Shown: in pieces, positions 37,012-47,930 of the stretch
Numbering within the stretch: the first letter of the stretch is position 1
Layout of the letters: every line of letters starts with the position of its first letter
From: Megamonas funiformis
GTDB taxonomy: Bacteria > Bacillota > Negativicutes > Selenomonadales > Selenomonadaceae
Assembly: GCF_010669225.1 (NCBI RefSeq)
Contig: NZ_CP048627.1
Location: forward strand, 806,001-870,000
DNA length: 64,000 bases
Reading direction: 5' to 3'
Made by a program: the position numbers and the translations under genes
Notes under the pieces: model-generated
Seen by the model: the letters and a program-made list of their open reading frames with translations, nothing else
What the model was told of the DNA's origin: nothing
Database searches by the model: none

Positions 37012-38475
37012 GTGAATTTATTTGAAAAAACAGCACATGAATTACATGATATGCTTGTAAATAAAGAAATTTCTGCTGTAGAAATTACAAAAGATGTACT
37101 TTCTCGTATGGAAGTTACTGATGATAAAGTAAAAGCATATATCACAAAAACAGCTGATTATGCTTTACAACAAGCAGAAAATGTTGATGCTGATATCGCT
37201 GGCGGAGCAAAAATCTCTGTTTTAGCAGGTATACCAGCAGCTATAAAAGACAATATTTGTACAAAAGGTTTAAAAACAACTTGTGCATCTTATATGCTCG
37301 AAAATTTCGTACCACCATATAATGCTACAGTAATGGATAAAGTTTTAGCTCAAAAACCTGCATTACTTGGTAAATTGAATATGGACGAGTTCGCTATGGG
37401 TGGTTCCACAGAAAACTCTGCATTTTTTGCTACACATAATCCATGGAATTTAGACTGTGTACCAGGTGGTAGCTCTGGTGGTAGTGCTGCAGCAGTTAGT
37501 GCTGGTAGTGCTATTTGGGCATTAGGTTCTGATACTGGTGGATCTATTCGTCAGCCAGCATCTTTTTGCGGTGTTGTTGGTTTAAAACCTACTTATGGTC
37601 GTGTATCTCGTTATGGTTTAGTAGCATTCGCTTCTTCACTTGACCAGATTGGCCCATTGACTCGCGATGTAACAGACTGTGCTCATGTAATGAATGTGAT
37701 TGCAGGTCATGATGAAAAAGATTCTACATCTATCAATAGTGATGTTCCTGATTATACAAAATCCTTAGTAAATGATATAAAAGGATTAAAAATCGGTTTA
37801 CCAAAAGAATATTTTATCGATGGTATGGACGAAGATGTAAAAAAAGCTATGAATACAGCTATCGAAGATTTGAAAAAACTCGGTGCTGAAATCGTAGATA
37901 TTTCTTTACCACATACAGATTATGCTATTTCCACATATTATTTAATAGCTCCAGCAGAAGCTTCTACAAACTTATCTCGTTATGATGGTGTAAGCTATGG
38001 CTCTCGTGTAGATGGTGAAGACATTGTTTCTATGATGACAAATACAAGAACTGCAAAATTCGGTCCAGAAGTAAAACGTCGTATTATGATTGGTAACTAT
38101 GCTTTAAGTGCTGGTTATTATGACGCTTATTATTTAAAAGCATTAAAAGTTAGAACACTTGTAAAACAAGACTTTGATAATGCTTTTAAAAATGTAGATG
38201 TTATTTTGGCTCCAGTAGCACCAACACCTGCATATAAATTAGGTTCAATGGCAAATGATCCATTAAAAATGTATTTGATGGATATTTTCACTGTTCCACT
38301 TAACTTAGCAGGTCTTCCTGGTATTTCTATTCCTTGTGGCAGAAGCAAAGATAATATGCCTATCGGTATGCAGTTTATTGGTCGCCCACTTGATGAAGAA
38401 ACTATTATTCGTGCAGCATATACTTATGAAGTAAATCATGATTATGCTAATAAAATTGGTCAGGGGGTAGAATAA
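37012..38475 (+). CDS. gatA: Aspartyl/glutamyl-tRNA amidotransferase subunit A
   Basis: Amidase subunit releasing ammonia from glutamine; 487 residues. The Ser-cisSer-Lys triad is intact: Lys79 (AAIKDN), Ser154 ([11 protein letters not shown]) and Ser178 ([10 protein letters not shown]). It starts at GTG 37012 behind GAGGAGG. Its stop overlaps the gatB start by one base (TAATG), suggesting coupled translation. Confidence 0.97.
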   Translation: MNLFEKTAHELHDMLVNKEISAVEITKDVLSRMEVTDDKVKAYITKTADYALQQAENVDADIAGGAKISVLAGIPAAIKDNICTKGLKTTCASYMLENFVPPYNATVMDKVLAQKPALLGKLNMDEFAMGGSTENSAFFATHNPWNLDCVPGGSSGGSAAAVSAGSAIWALGSDTGGSIRQPASFCGVVGLKPTYGRVSRYGLVAFASSLDQIGPLTRDVTDCAHVMNVIAGHDEKDSTSINSDVPDYTKSLVNDIKGLKIGLPKEYFIDGMDEDVKKAMNTAIEDLKKLGAEIVDISLPHTDYAISTYYLIAPAEASTNLSRYDGVSYGSRVDGEDIVSMMTNTRTAKFGPEVKRRIMIGNYALSAGYYDAYYLKALKVRTLVKQDFDNAFKNVDVILAPVAPTPAYKLGSMANDPLKMYLMDIFTVPLNLAGLPGISIPCGRSKDNMPIGMQFIGRPLDEETIIRAAYTYEVNHDYANKIGQGVE

Positions 38476-39902
38476 TGAAATACGAAGCAGTCATTGGTTT
38501 GGAAATTCATAGCGAATTAAAAACTAATACAAAAATTTTCTGTAGCTGTGCTACTTCCTTTGGTGCAGACCAAAATACACATGTTTGCCCTGTTTGTCTT
38601 GGTCTTCCAGGTGTATTACCTGTTGTCAATAAACGTGTAGTAGAATTTGCTATCAAAGCAGGTCTTGCACTCAATTGTACAATTAATAAATTCAGTAAAT
38701 TTGATAGAAAAAATTATTACTATCCAGATTTACCAAAAAATTTCCAGACTTCTCAGTTTGATTTACCAATCGCTGAACATGGTTATGTGGATATCGAAGT
38801 AGAAGGCAAAACAAAACGTATTCGCATCACTCGTATTCATATGGAAGAAGATGCTGGTAAACTCGTTCACTCTGGTACTACAATCAAAGATTCTAGTAGC
38901 TCTAATGTTGACTATAATCGTACTGGTGTACCACTTATTGAAATCGTATCTGAACCAGATATGCATTCTCCAGCAGAAGCTCGTGCATATATGGAAAAAA
39001 TAAAATCTATTTTACAATACATTGATGTATCCAATTGTAAAATGGAAGAAGGCAATTTACGTGCCGATGTAAACGTATCTCTTCGTCCAGAAGGTAGCGA
39101 AAAACTTGGTACAAAAGTTGAAATGAAAAACTTGAATTCCTTCAAAGTAATCGAAGACGCTTTAGAATATGAAATTGAACGTCAAAATGAAGTGTTAGAA
39201 GATGGCGGTATCTTGGTACAGGAAACTCGTACTTGGGACGATGGTCGTGGAATTACACTTTCTATGCGTAGCAAAGAAAAAGCTCAAGATTATCGTTATA
39301 TGCCAGAACCTGATCTTGTGCCAATTGTTACAACTGATGAACAGATTGAAGCATATAAAAAAGAACTTCCTGAATTACCAGATGCAAGAAAAGCTCGTTT
39401 AGTAAATGAATATGGTCTTCCTACTTATGATGCAGAAATCATCACTTCTACTCGTGCTATGGCTGAATACTTTGATGCTGTTGTAGATGCTGGTGCTGAT
39501 GCAAAACTTGCTTCTAACTGGATTATGGGTGAATTGTCTAAGCATTTAAATGCTAATGAAATGACTATTGAAAATTCTCCAGTATCTGCTCAAAATTTAG
39601 CAAGCTTAATTGGCTTAATTGGTAAAGGTACAATTTCTTCTAAAATAGCAAAAACTGTATTTGAAGAAATGTGGACAAGTGGAGATACTCCAGAAAAAAT
39701 CGTAAAAGATAAAGGTTTAGTACAGATTACTGATACAAAAGCAATAGAAGAAATTGTAGATAAAGCAATTGCAGATAATCCAAAAGCTGTTGCAGATTAT
39801 CCAAAATCTATGGGCTTTTTAATCGGTCAAGTAATGAAAGCAAGTAAAGGTAAAGCAAATCCTGGTCTTGTAAATAAAATGATAAAAGAAAAATTAGGCT
39901 GA
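38475..39902 (+). CDS. gatB: Aspartyl/glutamyl-tRNA amidotransferase subunit B
   Basis: Kinase and transamidase subunit that phosphorylates the misacylated amino acid and receives ammonia through a tunnel; 475 residues. Recognised by [13 protein letters not shown] at the start, zinc-site cysteines in FCSCA and [11 protein letters not shown], and [14 protein letters not shown]. The C-terminal YqeY-like tRNA-binding tail is complete. It ends the operon before a strong terminator. Confidence 0.97.
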   Translation: MKYEAVIGLEIHSELKTNTKIFCSCATSFGADQNTHVCPVCLGLPGVLPVVNKRVVEFAIKAGLALNCTINKFSKFDRKNYYYPDLPKNFQTSQFDLPIAEHGYVDIEVEGKTKRIRITRIHMEEDAGKLVHSGTTIKDSSSSNVDYNRTGVPLIEIVSEPDMHSPAEARAYMEKIKSILQYIDVSNCKMEEGNLRADVNVSLRPEGSEKLGTKVEMKNLNSFKVIEDALEYEIERQNEVLEDGGILVQETRTWDDGRGITLSMRSKEKAQDYRYMPEPDLVPIVTTDEQIEAYKKELPELPDARKARLVNEYGLPTYDAEIITSTRAMAEYFDAVVDAGADAKLASNWIMGELSKHLNANEMTIENSPVSAQNLASLIGLIGKGTISSKIAKTVFEEMWTSGDTPEKIVKDKGLVQITDTKAIEEIVDKAIADNPKAVADYPKSMGFLIGQVMKASKGKANPGLVNKMIKEKLG

Positions 39903-39921
39903 TTTATGGTCTAAGAATAAT

Positions 39922-39965
39922 AAAAAGCTATTGTGTTAAATTTTTTAATACAATAGCTTTTTGTT
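39922..39965 (+). terminator. Terminator of gatCAB
   Basis: AAAAAGCTATTG (39922-39933) pairs with CAATAGCTTTTT (39951-39962), with extra TTAA pairs inside. Confidence 0.92.
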
Positions 39966-40001
39966 TTAGATGGCGATATCTATATTCTTTTGATAAAAAA
40001 T

Positions 40002-40030
40002 TTGACAAATTGTCAGTTAATAGTGATAAT
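40002..40030 (+). promoter_or_regulatory. Promoter of dprA-topA with palindrome over the -35 box
   Basis: TTGACA (40002-40007), 17-base spacer, GATAAT (40025-40030). The perfect palindrome TGACAA-A-TTGTCA (40003-40015) covers the -35 box and could be bound by a dimeric regulator. Confidence 0.72.
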
Positions 40031-40085
40031 AGTAAAATATATACGGTTTATCTAAAGATTTATTTGTATGGGAATGTAATAAACA

Positions 40086-41192
40086 ATGAAAAATATATAT
40101 TGGGCTGCCATAAATTCTGTGCCAGGCATAGGTAGTAAAACGCTTCGTCAACTTTATGGATATTTTCATGACGGCGAAAAAATATGGACAGCGACAAGAA
40201 AAATGTTAGAACAAAGTAATTGTTTAGGCAGTAAAACATTGTCTGAATTAATAGAATTTAGACAGAAAATATCTATAGATAAATTAACAGAGCAATTAAA
40301 ACATTATAAAATTGAAGTCTGCATAGAAATAGATGAAGAATATCCAAAGTTATTGAAAGAAATCTATGATCCTCCATTTATTTTATATTATCAAGGTCAA
40401 TTGCCTAGAGATGAAATTTGTATAGGTATAGTAGGTTCAAGAACTCCAACGACTTATGGAAAACAGATAGCAGAAAATATGGCTGAGGAATTAGCTAAAT
40501 TTAATTTTATAATAGTTAGTGGTGCTGCTAAAGGTATAGACACTAAAGCTCATACAGGAGCTTTGAAAAAAGGTAAGACTATTGCTGTTTTAGGTTGTGG
40601 ATTAGATATTATATATCCAAAAGAAAATAAGCAACTTTTAGAAGCTATAGCTCAAAATGGTGCTGTAATATCAGAATATCCACTAAATACATTGCCAAAA
40701 CCAGGGAATTTTCCAGCTAGAAATAGAATTATCACAGGATTATCCAAAGGAATATTAGTAGTTGAAGCTGCGAAAAAGAGTGGTTCATTGATAACAGCAG
40801 AATTTGCTTTAAGTGAAGGGCGAGATGTATTTGCCATACCAGGAAATATTTATTCGCAAAAAAGCGAAGGCTGCCATAGTTTAATAAAACAAGGTGCTAA
40901 ATTAGTTACAAGGGCAAATGATATTGTAGAAGAATATAATTTTGTAACTAATCAGCAAAGTATATCCAAAGAAACACAAATAGAATTAGGTTTTTCCATG
41001 ACAGCGGAAGAACAACTTATATATGATAATTTATCTTTTACAGAGCCTAAATGTATTGATGAAATCATATATAAATTGAGAATAAATGTTTCGAATATAT
41101 CGTTTATTTTATTACAAATGAAATTGAAGGGACTAGTTAAAGAGACAAGTCCAAATTTTTATATAAGAGCAATCAGGGAGTGCTTTGAATGA
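40086..41192 (+). CDS. dprA: DNA-processing protein DprA (Smf)
   Basis: Protects incoming single-stranded DNA and loads RecA during natural transformation; 368 residues. The Rossmann-like core shows GIVGSRTPTTYG, VSGAAKGIDTKAH, VLGCGLDIIYP and ARNRIITGLSKG, preceded by a helix-hairpin-helix-like N-terminus and followed by a winged-helix C-terminus (about residues 305-368). No strong ribosome site precedes ATG 40086. It overlaps topA by 4 bases, the common dprA-topA arrangement. It is also present in species not known to be transformable. Confidence 0.94.
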   Translation: MKNIYWAAINSVPGIGSKTLRQLYGYFHDGEKIWTATRKMLEQSNCLGSKTLSELIEFRQKISIDKLTEQLKHYKIEVCIEIDEEYPKLLKEIYDPPFILYYQGQLPRDEICIGIVGSRTPTTYGKQIAENMAEELAKFNFIIVSGAAKGIDTKAHTGALKKGKTIAVLGCGLDIIYPKENKQLLEAIAQNGAVISEYPLNTLPKPGNFPARNRIITGLSKGILVVEAAKKSGSLITAEFALSEGRDVFAIPGNIYSQKSEGCHSLIKQGAKLVTRANDIVEEYNFVTNQQSISKETQIELGFSMTAEEQLIYDNLSFTEPKCIDEIIYKLRINVSNISFILLQMKLKGLVKETSPNFYIRAIRECFE

Positions 41193-43438
41193 AGAAAAAA
41201 ACGCTTGTAGTAGTAGAATCGCCAACTAAAGCAAAGACTATTGAAAAATATTTAGGCAATAAAAAATATACAGTAATGGCTTCTATGGGACATCTTCGCG
41301 ATTTACCTAAAAGTCAGTTTGGTATAGATGTAGAAAATGATTTTGCACCTAAATATATCAATATTCGTGGCAAGGGAGATTTAATTAAATCTTTAAAGAA
41401 AGAAGCTAAAAAATCTGAAAAAGTTTATTTAGCCTCTGACCCTGACCGTGAAGGCGAAGCTATTGCTTGGCATCTATCTCATATCTTAGGGATTGATGAA
41501 CATGAAAAATGTAGAATTGTATTCAATGAAATAACAAAACCTGCTATTCAAGAAGCAGTAAAAAATCCTAAAGAAATAAATATTGATAGAGTAGATGCTC
41601 AACAAGCACGTCGTATGCTTGACCGTATTGTAGGATATAAATTAAGTCCACTTCTTTGGAAGAAAATTCGCAAAGGTTTGAGTGCAGGGCGTGTACAATC
41701 GGTAACAGTGAAATTAATTTGTGACCGTGAAAAAGAAATTCAAAAATTTGAATCAGAAGAATATTGGACAGTTGATTTTAAATTTAAGAAAAAACCTCGT
41801 TCTAGTATGTTTGGAGCAGAGCTAGTAGCTATTGATGATAAAAAATTGATGGTTTCAGCGAAAAAAGAAGATGTAAAAATTGCCTCTAAAGCTCAAGCTG
41901 ATGAATTATGCAGTGATATTGAAAAAGTTACTTTTAAAGTAACAGAAATAAAGAAACGTCAACGTCATCGCAAAGCTCCAGCACCATTTACGACAAGTAG
42001 TTTACAACAAGATGCTGCTAGAAAATTAGGTTTTACTTCACGTAAAACAATGATGATAGCTCAACAGCTTTATGAAGGTATTAGCTTAGGTAAAAAAGGG
42101 CCAACTGGTCTGATAACATATATGCGTACAGACTCTACACGTATTTCAGAAATAGCTTTAAATGAAGCTAGAAATTATATTGAAGAGAATTTTGGTAAAG
42201 AATATTTGCCAGAAAAACCATATATTTATGCAGCTGGAAAATCTTCTCAAGATGCTCATGAAGCAGTGCGTCCAACAAATATCGCTTTAAGTCCTGCCAC
42301 TGTTGAAGAATATTTGAGCAAAGAACAGTTAAAACTCTATAAATTAATTTGGCAACGCTTCTTAGGTTGTCAGATGTTACCTGCTAGTTATGATGTTATG
42401 AGTGTAACTATTAAAGGCGATAAGTATTTAGCTAAAGCTACTGGTTCGCAATTAAAATTTGCAGGCTTTACTGCTGTATATAATGATAGCGATAATAAAA
42501 AAGAAAAAGATGTCATCTTGCCAGATTTGCAAGAAGGCGATGAATTATCTATTCAAAAATTAGAAGCAATGCAACATTTTACAGAACCACCAGCTAGATA
42601 TAATGATGCTTCTTTAGTTAAAACTTTAGAAGAAAGAGGTATTGGTCGTCCAAGCACGTATGCACCAATTATTGAAACTATTTTAGCTAGAGGTTATGTA
42701 GTTCGCAGTGATAAAAAATTTGAACCAACTGATTTAGGTTTTGTAGTAGTAGATTTATTGGAAAAATATTTTAAAGATATTGTTGATGAGAAATTTACTG
42801 CTGATTTAGAAAATAAATTAGATGAAATAGCAGTAGGTAAAATTCAAAAAAATACTTTGCTTGAAGAATTCTATGGGCCATTTGAAAAAACTTTAGAACA
42901 TGCAGAAGAAGAAATTGGTGAAGTAGAAGTGCCAGATGAAGTTTCTGATGTACAATGCGAATTATGTGGTCGTATGATGGTCATAAAACAAGGTCGCTAT
43001 GGTAAATTCTTAGCATGTCCAGGTTTTCCAGAATGTAGAAATACAAAACCTATTTTGAAGGATACAGGTGTTAAATGCCCTAAATGTGGTGGCAAAATCA
43101 TTGAACGCCGTACACGTCGTGGCGTAGTATTTTATGGTTGTGAAAATTATCCACAGTGCGATTATGTATCATGGGATATGCCACTTACAAGTAATTGCAA
43201 GACTTGTGGTTCATTCTTATTTAGACATCGTTTCAAAAATGGAAGAACTATTTTATATTGCAGTAATGATGATTGTGCTACAAGAAAAGAAGATACTCCT
43301 ATAAATAAGGAAATTAATAAATTAAAAGAAAAAATTCAACAGCAGACTGCTAAGAAATTAGCGGAATTGGCACAAAAAGAAGCACAAGCACAAGAAGAAA
43401 ATGAAAATAAAGAGCATAAAGAAGAAAACAAAGCATAG
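41189..43438 (+). CDS. topA: DNA topoisomerase I
   Basis: Relaxes negative supercoils; 749 residues. Toprim motifs VVESPTKAKTI and SDPDREGEAIAWHL, and the catalytic Tyr311 in TYMRTDSTRIS, are present. Three C-terminal zinc ribbons are visible (starting CELCGRM, CPKCGGK and CKTCGSF), followed by a charged Lys/Glu/Gln-rich tail of about 45 residues that looks coiled or disordered. The start overlaps dprA (ATGA). Confidence 0.96.
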   Translation: MKKKTLVVVESPTKAKTIEKYLGNKKYTVMASMGHLRDLPKSQFGIDVENDFAPKYINIRGKGDLIKSLKKEAKKSEKVYLASDPDREGEAIAWHLSHILGIDEHEKCRIVFNEITKPAIQEAVKNPKEINIDRVDAQQARRMLDRIVGYKLSPLLWKKIRKGLSAGRVQSVTVKLICDREKEIQKFESEEYWTVDFKFKKKPRSSMFGAELVAIDDKKLMVSAKKEDVKIASKAQADELCSDIEKVTFKVTEIKKRQRHRKAPAPFTTSSLQQDAARKLGFTSRKTMMIAQQLYEGISLGKKGPTGLITYMRTDSTRISEIALNEARNYIEENFGKEYLPEKPYIYAAGKSSQDAHEAVRPTNIALSPATVEEYLSKEQLKLYKLIWQRFLGCQMLPASYDVMSVTIKGDKYLAKATGSQLKFAGFTAVYNDSDNKKEKDVILPDLQEGDELSIQKLEAMQHFTEPPARYNDASLVKTLEERGIGRPSTYAPIIETILARGYVVRSDKKFEPTDLGFVVVDLLEKYFKDIVDEKFTADLENKLDEIAVGKIQKNTLLEEFYGPFEKTLEHAEEEIGEVEVPDEVSDVQCELCGRMMVIKQGRYGKFLACPGFPECRNTKPILKDTGVKCPKCGGKIIERRTRRGVVFYGCENYPQCDYVSWDMPLTSNCKTCGSFLFRHRFKNGRTILYCSNDDCATRKEDTPINKEINKLKEKIQQQTAKKLAELAQKEAQAQEENENKEHKEENKA

Positions 43439-43463
43439 ATAGAAATAGGAAAGGAGATTTTGC

Positions 43464-44789
43464 GTGAAAAAAGTTATTATCGTAGGAGCTGGTATGGCTG
43501 GTAGTGAAGCTGCATGGCAAGTGGCTCAAAGAGGTATAAAAGTAGATTTATATGAAATGCGACCAGAAAAATCTACTCCTGCACATAAGACAGAAAAATT
43601 CGCTGAATTAGTATGTAGCAATTCTTTGCGTGGTGCAGGACTTGAAAATGCTGTAGGCTTATTAAAAGAAGAAATGCGACAGCTAAATTCTATCATCATG
43701 GAGTCGGCCGATATAAATCGTGTACCAGCTGGTGGAGCTTTAGCTGTAGATAGAGAAGGATTTAGTCAATATATTACAGATAAAGTAAAAAATCATCCTA
43801 ATGTTACTGTGATAAATAAAGAGATAGAAACAATACCTCAAGAAGATGATGCTATTACAATTATTGCCAGTGGGCCATTGACTTCAGAAGTATTAGCAAA
43901 ATCCATTGGTGAATTGACAGGTCAGGATTATTTTTACTTTTATGATGCTGCGGCACCATTAATCAGCAAAGAATCTATTGATATGAGTAAAGCATATCGT
44001 GCTTCTCGCTATGGTAAAGGAACAGCTGATTATATTAATTGTCCTATGGATAAAGAAGAATATGAAAAATTTTGGCAAGAGTTGACAACAGCAGAACTTG
44101 CACCAATCAAGGAATTTGAAAAAGCTAAGTTTTTTGAAGGTTGTATGCCTGTTGAAGAAATGGCTCGTCGTGGCATAGATACTTTACTATATGGACCATT
44201 AAAACCTGTAGGTTTAGAAGATCCTAAAACAGGAAAAAGACCTTATGCTGTAGTGCAACTTCGTCAAGATAATGCAGCAGATAGCCTATATAATATAGTA
44301 GGTTTTCAAACTCATTTGAAATGGCCAGAACAAAAACGCGTATTTGGTCTAATACCAGGACTTGAAAATGCTGAATTTGTACGTTATGGCGTGATGCATA
44401 GAAACACATTTATTAATTCTCCTGAATTATTGCGACCAACTTTGCAATACAAAGATAGAGATGATTTATTATTTGCAGGTCAGATGACAGGCGTTGAAGG
44501 ATATATAGAATCTGCAGCTTCTGGTCTTGTGGCAGGTGTTAATGCAGCATATTTAGCTAAAGGAGAAAATCCAGTGATTTTCCCAGAACAAACAGCTCAT
44601 GGTTCTATGTGCAAATATATTACTTCTGCTGTAGCAAAACATTTTCAGCCTATGAATGCTAATTTTGGTTTGATGCCACCTTTAGAAGAACGCATTCGTG
44701 ATAAAAAGTTGAAAAAACAAAAAATTGCAGAACGTGCCTTAGAATTTTTAGCAAAATTTAAAATAGATGTATTGAAATTATCTAAGTAA
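43464..44789 (+). CDS. trmFO: tRNA m5U54 methyltransferase, folate/FAD-dependent
   Basis: Methylates U54 in the T-loop using methylenetetrahydrofolate and reduced FAD. The FAD-binding start [16 protein letters not shown], the [24 protein letters not shown] block and the C-terminal [20 protein letters not shown] block are diagnostic. Length 441 is normal. Start is GTG 43464 with AAAGGAG upstream. It follows topA by 25 bases and precedes hslV; in Bacillus a xerC-type recombinase gene (codV) sits between these two, but not here. Confidence 0.95.
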   Translation: MKKVIIVGAGMAGSEAAWQVAQRGIKVDLYEMRPEKSTPAHKTEKFAELVCSNSLRGAGLENAVGLLKEEMRQLNSIIMESADINRVPAGGALAVDREGFSQYITDKVKNHPNVTVINKEIETIPQEDDAITIIASGPLTSEVLAKSIGELTGQDYFYFYDAAAPLISKESIDMSKAYRASRYGKGTADYINCPMDKEEYEKFWQELTTAELAPIKEFEKAKFFEGCMPVEEMARRGIDTLLYGPLKPVGLEDPKTGKRPYAVVQLRQDNAADSLYNIVGFQTHLKWPEQKRVFGLIPGLENAEFVRYGVMHRNTFINSPELLRPTLQYKDRDDLLFAGQMTGVEGYIESAASGLVAGVNAAYLAKGENPVIFPEQTAHGSMCKYITSAVAKHFQPMNANFGLMPPLEERIRDKKLKKQKIAERALEFLAKFKIDVLKLSK

Positions 44790-44830
44790 AACTGATAATA
44801 TGAATATAGCCTATAAATGGAGATGATTTT

Positions 44831-45373
44831 ATGGAAAATTTTAAAGCAACCACTATCATAGCAGTAAAAAAAGATGGAAAAACTGCTATAGCTGGTGATG
44901 GACAAGTTACTTTTGGACAAGCTGCTATTATGAAAGCAAATGCCCGTAAAGTACGTCGTTTATATAATGGTAAAGTTTTAGCTGGCTTTGCAGGTTCTGT
45001 TGCCGATGCTTTTACTTTATTTGAAAAATTTGAATCTAAATTAATTGAATATCATGGTAATTTAACTCGCGCAGCGGTAGAACTTGCTAAAGATTGGCGT
45101 ACAGATAGAGTTCTTCGCAAATTAGAAGCATTATTACTTGTTGCTGATGAAAATACAATGTTACTACTTTCTGGTAATGGTGAAGTAATTGAACCAGATG
45201 GTAATGTTGCAGCTATTGGTTCTGGCGGATTTTATGCACTTTCAGCAGGTCGTGCATTAGCTAAACATTCTAATTTGACTGCAGCTGAAATTGCTAAAGA
45301 AGCACTTACTATTGCTGCTGATATTTGTGTATATACAAATCACAATATTATAGTGGAAGAATTAGATAAATAA
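44831..45373 (+). CDS. hslV: ATP-dependent protease peptidase subunit HslV
   Basis: Threonine protease ring of the HslUV machine, 180 residues. A short propeptide MENFKA precedes the likely N-terminal catalytic Thr7 in [19 protein letters not shown] and the [17 protein letters not shown] block are typical. Hence this is a Thr-type HslV, unlike the Ser-type ClpQ of Bacillus subtilis. It is 14 bases before hslU. Confidence 0.95.
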   Translation: MENFKATTIIAVKKDGKTAIAGDGQVTFGQAAIMKANARKVRRLYNGKVLAGFAGSVADAFTLFEKFESKLIEYHGNLTRAAVELAKDWRTDRVLRKLEALLLVADENTMLLLSGNGEVIEPDGNVAAIGSGGFYALSAGRALAKHSNLTAAEIAKEALTIAADICVYTNHNIIVEELDK

Positions 45374-45387
45374 AGGAGAATAAATTC

Positions 45388-46782
45388 ATGAAATTGAATG
45401 AACAAATTCCTCGTCAAGTTGTTGAAGAATTAGATAAATATATTGTAGGACAATCACAAGCAAAACGTTCTGTAGCTATTGCACTTCGCAATAGATGGCG
45501 TAGCCGTCATCTTCCAGAAGATATGAGAGATGAAATTATTCCTAAAAATATCTTGATGATTGGTTCTACTGGTGTTGGTAAAACAGAAATTGCAAGACGT
45601 TTAGCAAAGCTTGTAAAAGCACCTTTTGTAAAAGTTGAAGCTACTAAATTTACTGAAGTAGGTTATGTAGGTAGAGATGTAGAATCCATGGTTAGAGATT
45701 TAGCTGAATCTGCTGTACGTATGTTAAAACAAGAAAAATTAGAACAAGTGCAAGATAAAGCTAAAGAAATGGCTCAAGAACGTATTTTAGATATTTATGT
45801 TCCAGAACCAAAATCCAGTGCTGTATCTAATCCACTCAGTGCTATCTTTGGTGGTGCAAATAAAGAAGAAGAAAGCACAGAAAAAGTGGAAGAACCAAAA
45901 TATTCTGCTGGCAGAGAATGGTGCAGAAAACGCCTTTTAAAAGGTGAATTAGAAAATGATATTATTGAAATTGATGTTGAGCCAAAAGCAGCTCCTGTAA
46001 TTGGTATGTTTGCAGGTTCTGGCATGGAAGACATGAGCAATAATATTCAGGATATGATTGGCAATTTAATGCCTAAAAAACGCAAAAAACGCAAAGTTAC
46101 AGTTGCTCAAGCAAGAGAAATCTTCACTCAAGAAGAAGCCCAAAAATTATTGGATATGGAGTCTATTGCTCAAGAAGCTATTGAACTTGCAGAACGCAAT
46201 GGTATCATTTTCTTAGATGAAATTGATAAGGTTGCAGTAAAAGGTTCTTCTTCTGGTCCTGATGTATCTCGTGAAGGTGTACAGCGTGATATCTTACCAA
46301 TAGTTGAAGGCTCCACAGTATCCACAAAATATGGACAAATGAAAACAGACCATATTTTATTTATTGCAGCAGGTGCTTTCCATATGGCTAAGCCTTCTGA
46401 TTTAATACCAGAACTTCAGGGTCGTTTCCCAATTCGTGTGGAATTGACTTCTTTAACTGAAGAAGATTTTAAACGTATTTTAACAGAACCAACAAATGCA
46501 TTATTAAAACAATATAAAGCATTACTTGCTACAGAAGATGTTTCCATTGAATTTACTGATGATGCTATCGAAAGATTAGCTCAAGTAGCTTGTGAAGTAA
46601 ATGAACAAATGGAAAATATTGGAGCAAGAAGACTTCATACAATTATGGAAAAATTATTAGAAGATTTATCTTTTGATGCACCAGAATTAGAAGAAAAAAA
46701 TGTAGTAATTAATGCTGATTATGTAAATGAAAAACTTGGTGGAATCGTTAAAAATCGCGACTTAAGCCAGTTCATTTTGTAA
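45388..46782 (+). CDS. hslU: ATP-dependent protease ATPase subunit HslU
   Basis: AAA+ unfoldase that feeds HslV, 464 residues. Walker A GSTGVGKT (residues 59-66), the pore loop GYVGRDVES, the Walker B region [11 protein letters not shown] and the sensor block [14 protein letters not shown] are present; the intermediate domain (about residues 110-240) is charged. The C-terminus ends in SQFIL, fitting the tail that inserts into HslV. Start ATG 45388 follows AAGGAG. Confidence 0.96.
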   Translation: MKLNEQIPRQVVEELDKYIVGQSQAKRSVAIALRNRWRSRHLPEDMRDEIIPKNILMIGSTGVGKTEIARRLAKLVKAPFVKVEATKFTEVGYVGRDVESMVRDLAESAVRMLKQEKLEQVQDKAKEMAQERILDIYVPEPKSSAVSNPLSAIFGGANKEEESTEKVEEPKYSAGREWCRKRLLKGELENDIIEIDVEPKAAPVIGMFAGSGMEDMSNNIQDMIGNLMPKKRKKRKVTVAQAREIFTQEEAQKLLDMESIAQEAIELAERNGIIFLDEIDKVAVKGSSSGPDVSREGVQRDILPIVEGSTVSTKYGQMKTDHILFIAAGAFHMAKPSDLIPELQGRFPIRVELTSLTEEDFKRILTEPTNALLKQYKALLATEDVSIEFTDDAIERLAQVACEVNEQMENIGARRLHTIMEKLLEDLSFDAPELEEKNVVINADYVNEKLGGIVKNRDLSQFIL

Positions 46783-46845
46783 TTTGATAAATATTGTACA
46801 AAATTCAAAAAAATATAAAAATTTTCCTTTAAATTGACTTATAGA

Positions 46846-46898
46846 TATGATAGAATAAAAAAAGGAAAGGTTTAACAGAAAATCAAAAGTTTTTCTGT
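46846..46898 (+). promoter_or_regulatory. codY promoter and leader hairpin
   Basis: TATG-A-TAGAAT at 46846-46856 with TTTAAA at 46828-46833 as a -35 of 17-base spacing. Downstream, ACAGAAAA (46875-46882) pairs with TTTTCTGT (46891-46898) before the ribosome site. Confidence 0.55.
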
Positions 46899-46916
46899 GC
46901 AGGAAGGGGATAACAG

Positions 46917-47690
46917 ATGGCAACATTACTTGAAAAAACAAGAAAAATAAATAAACTTTTACAAAAAGCAGAAGTGGTAGAATACGATAGCATTTCCCGT
47001 GTGCTTAGCAATGTTATAGAAGCAAATGTATATATTGTTAGCAAAACAGGGAAAATCTATGGATATGCCTTCCTTGATGATTTTGAATGTGATACAATGA
47101 TTGACAAAATCGTAAGCCAAGGAGAATTTCCAAAACACTATGTTAATTGGCTCTTAAAAATGGATAGCACATCTTCTAATATTCCACAAAAAGAAATTTG
47201 TGCTTTTGATGATAATAGCGAATGTTTAGTAGAAGGCAAAATTACAACTATTGTACCTATTTATGGCGTTGGTGAACGTATTGGTACATTAGTATTAGCT
47301 AAATTTAATGAAGAATTCACAGACGATGATTTATTGTTGGCTGAATATGGTGCCACTGTTGTAGGTATGGAAATTTTACGTGATAATTCTCAAAAAATTG
47401 AAGTTGAAGCACGTAAAAAAGCTACTGTACAGATTGCTTTAGCAACACTTTCTTATTCTGAAATTGAAGCAGCTGTAAATATTTTAAGTGAATTAAATGG
47501 TACTGAAGGTTTACTCGTTGCATCTAAAATTGCTGACCGTGTAGGTATTACTCGTTCTGTAATTGTTAATGCACTTCGTAAATTTGAGTCCGCTGGTGTA
47601 ATTGAATCTAAATCTCTTGGTATGAAAGGTACTTATATCAGAGTATTAAACGAACACTTATTAGATGAAATTCAAAAATTAAAAAGATAA
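46917..47690 (+). CDS. codY: GTP- and branched-chain-amino-acid-sensing regulator CodY
   Basis: Global repressor of nutrient-limitation genes in low-GC Firmicutes; 257 residues, the standard length. An N-terminal GAF sensor (starting [13 protein letters not shown]) is joined to a C-terminal winged helix with [17 protein letters not shown] and [20 protein letters not shown]. It has its own promoter and terminator after hslVU, the same neighbourhood as in Bacillus. Branched-chain amino acids and GTP are effectors in known CodYs; whether both act here is not visible. Confidence 0.96.
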   Translation: MATLLEKTRKINKLLQKAEVVEYDSISRVLSNVIEANVYIVSKTGKIYGYAFLDDFECDTMIDKIVSQGEFPKHYVNWLLKMDSTSSNIPQKEICAFDDNSECLVEGKITTIVPIYGVGERIGTLVLAKFNEEFTDDDLLLAEYGATVVGMEILRDNSQKIEVEARKKATVQIALATLSYSEIEAAVNILSELNGTEGLLVASKIADRVGITRSVIVNALRKFESAGVIESKSLGMKGTYIRVLNEHLLDEIQKLKR

Positions 47691-47698
47691 TAATCTTC

Positions 47699-47733
47699 AA
47701 GAACGATGTTGATAAAAACATCGTTCTTTTTAT
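47699..47733 (+). terminator. Terminator of codY
   Basis: AAGAACGATGTT (47699-47710) pairs with AACATCGTTCTT (47717-47728), followed by T. Confidence 0.93.
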
Positions 47734-47755
47734 ATGAAAGCATGATAATTTATTA

Positions 47756-47784
47756 TTGTGTTTACAAAAAAATTATGATATAAT
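47756..47784 (+). promoter_or_regulatory. Promoter of rpsB-tsf
   Basis: TTGTGT (47756-47761), 17-base spacer, TATAAT (47779-47784) with the TATG-A extension at 47774-47778. The strongest-looking promoter of the window, fitting a ribosomal gene. Confidence 0.8.
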
Positions 47785-47805
47785 GCTTAACGGTGTAAAA
47801 AACGC

Positions 47806-47901
47806 ACACATTCCGATTTTGTACTGTGTCCTAGTTAGATATACCTTATTGGTACGCTGATAAGAATATCTAAAAGGGTTAAAACAAAGCTAAAGAATGT
47901 G
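47806..47901 (+). ncRNA. Structured rpsB leader, candidate S2 autoregulation element
   Basis: An outer stem CACATTC (47807-47813) with GAATGTG (47895-47901) encloses an inner stem TTAGATAT (47835-47842) with ATATCTAA (47866-47873), itself topped by CTTAT/ATAAG (47846-47850 with 47860-47864). A first GGAGG lies in the outer stem's edge; the working AGGAGG is at 47916-47921. The fold fits an r-protein leader that binds S2; no ligand is proven. Confidence 0.5.
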
Positions 47902-47930
47902 GAGGAAAAAATAACAGGAGGTGCACCATC

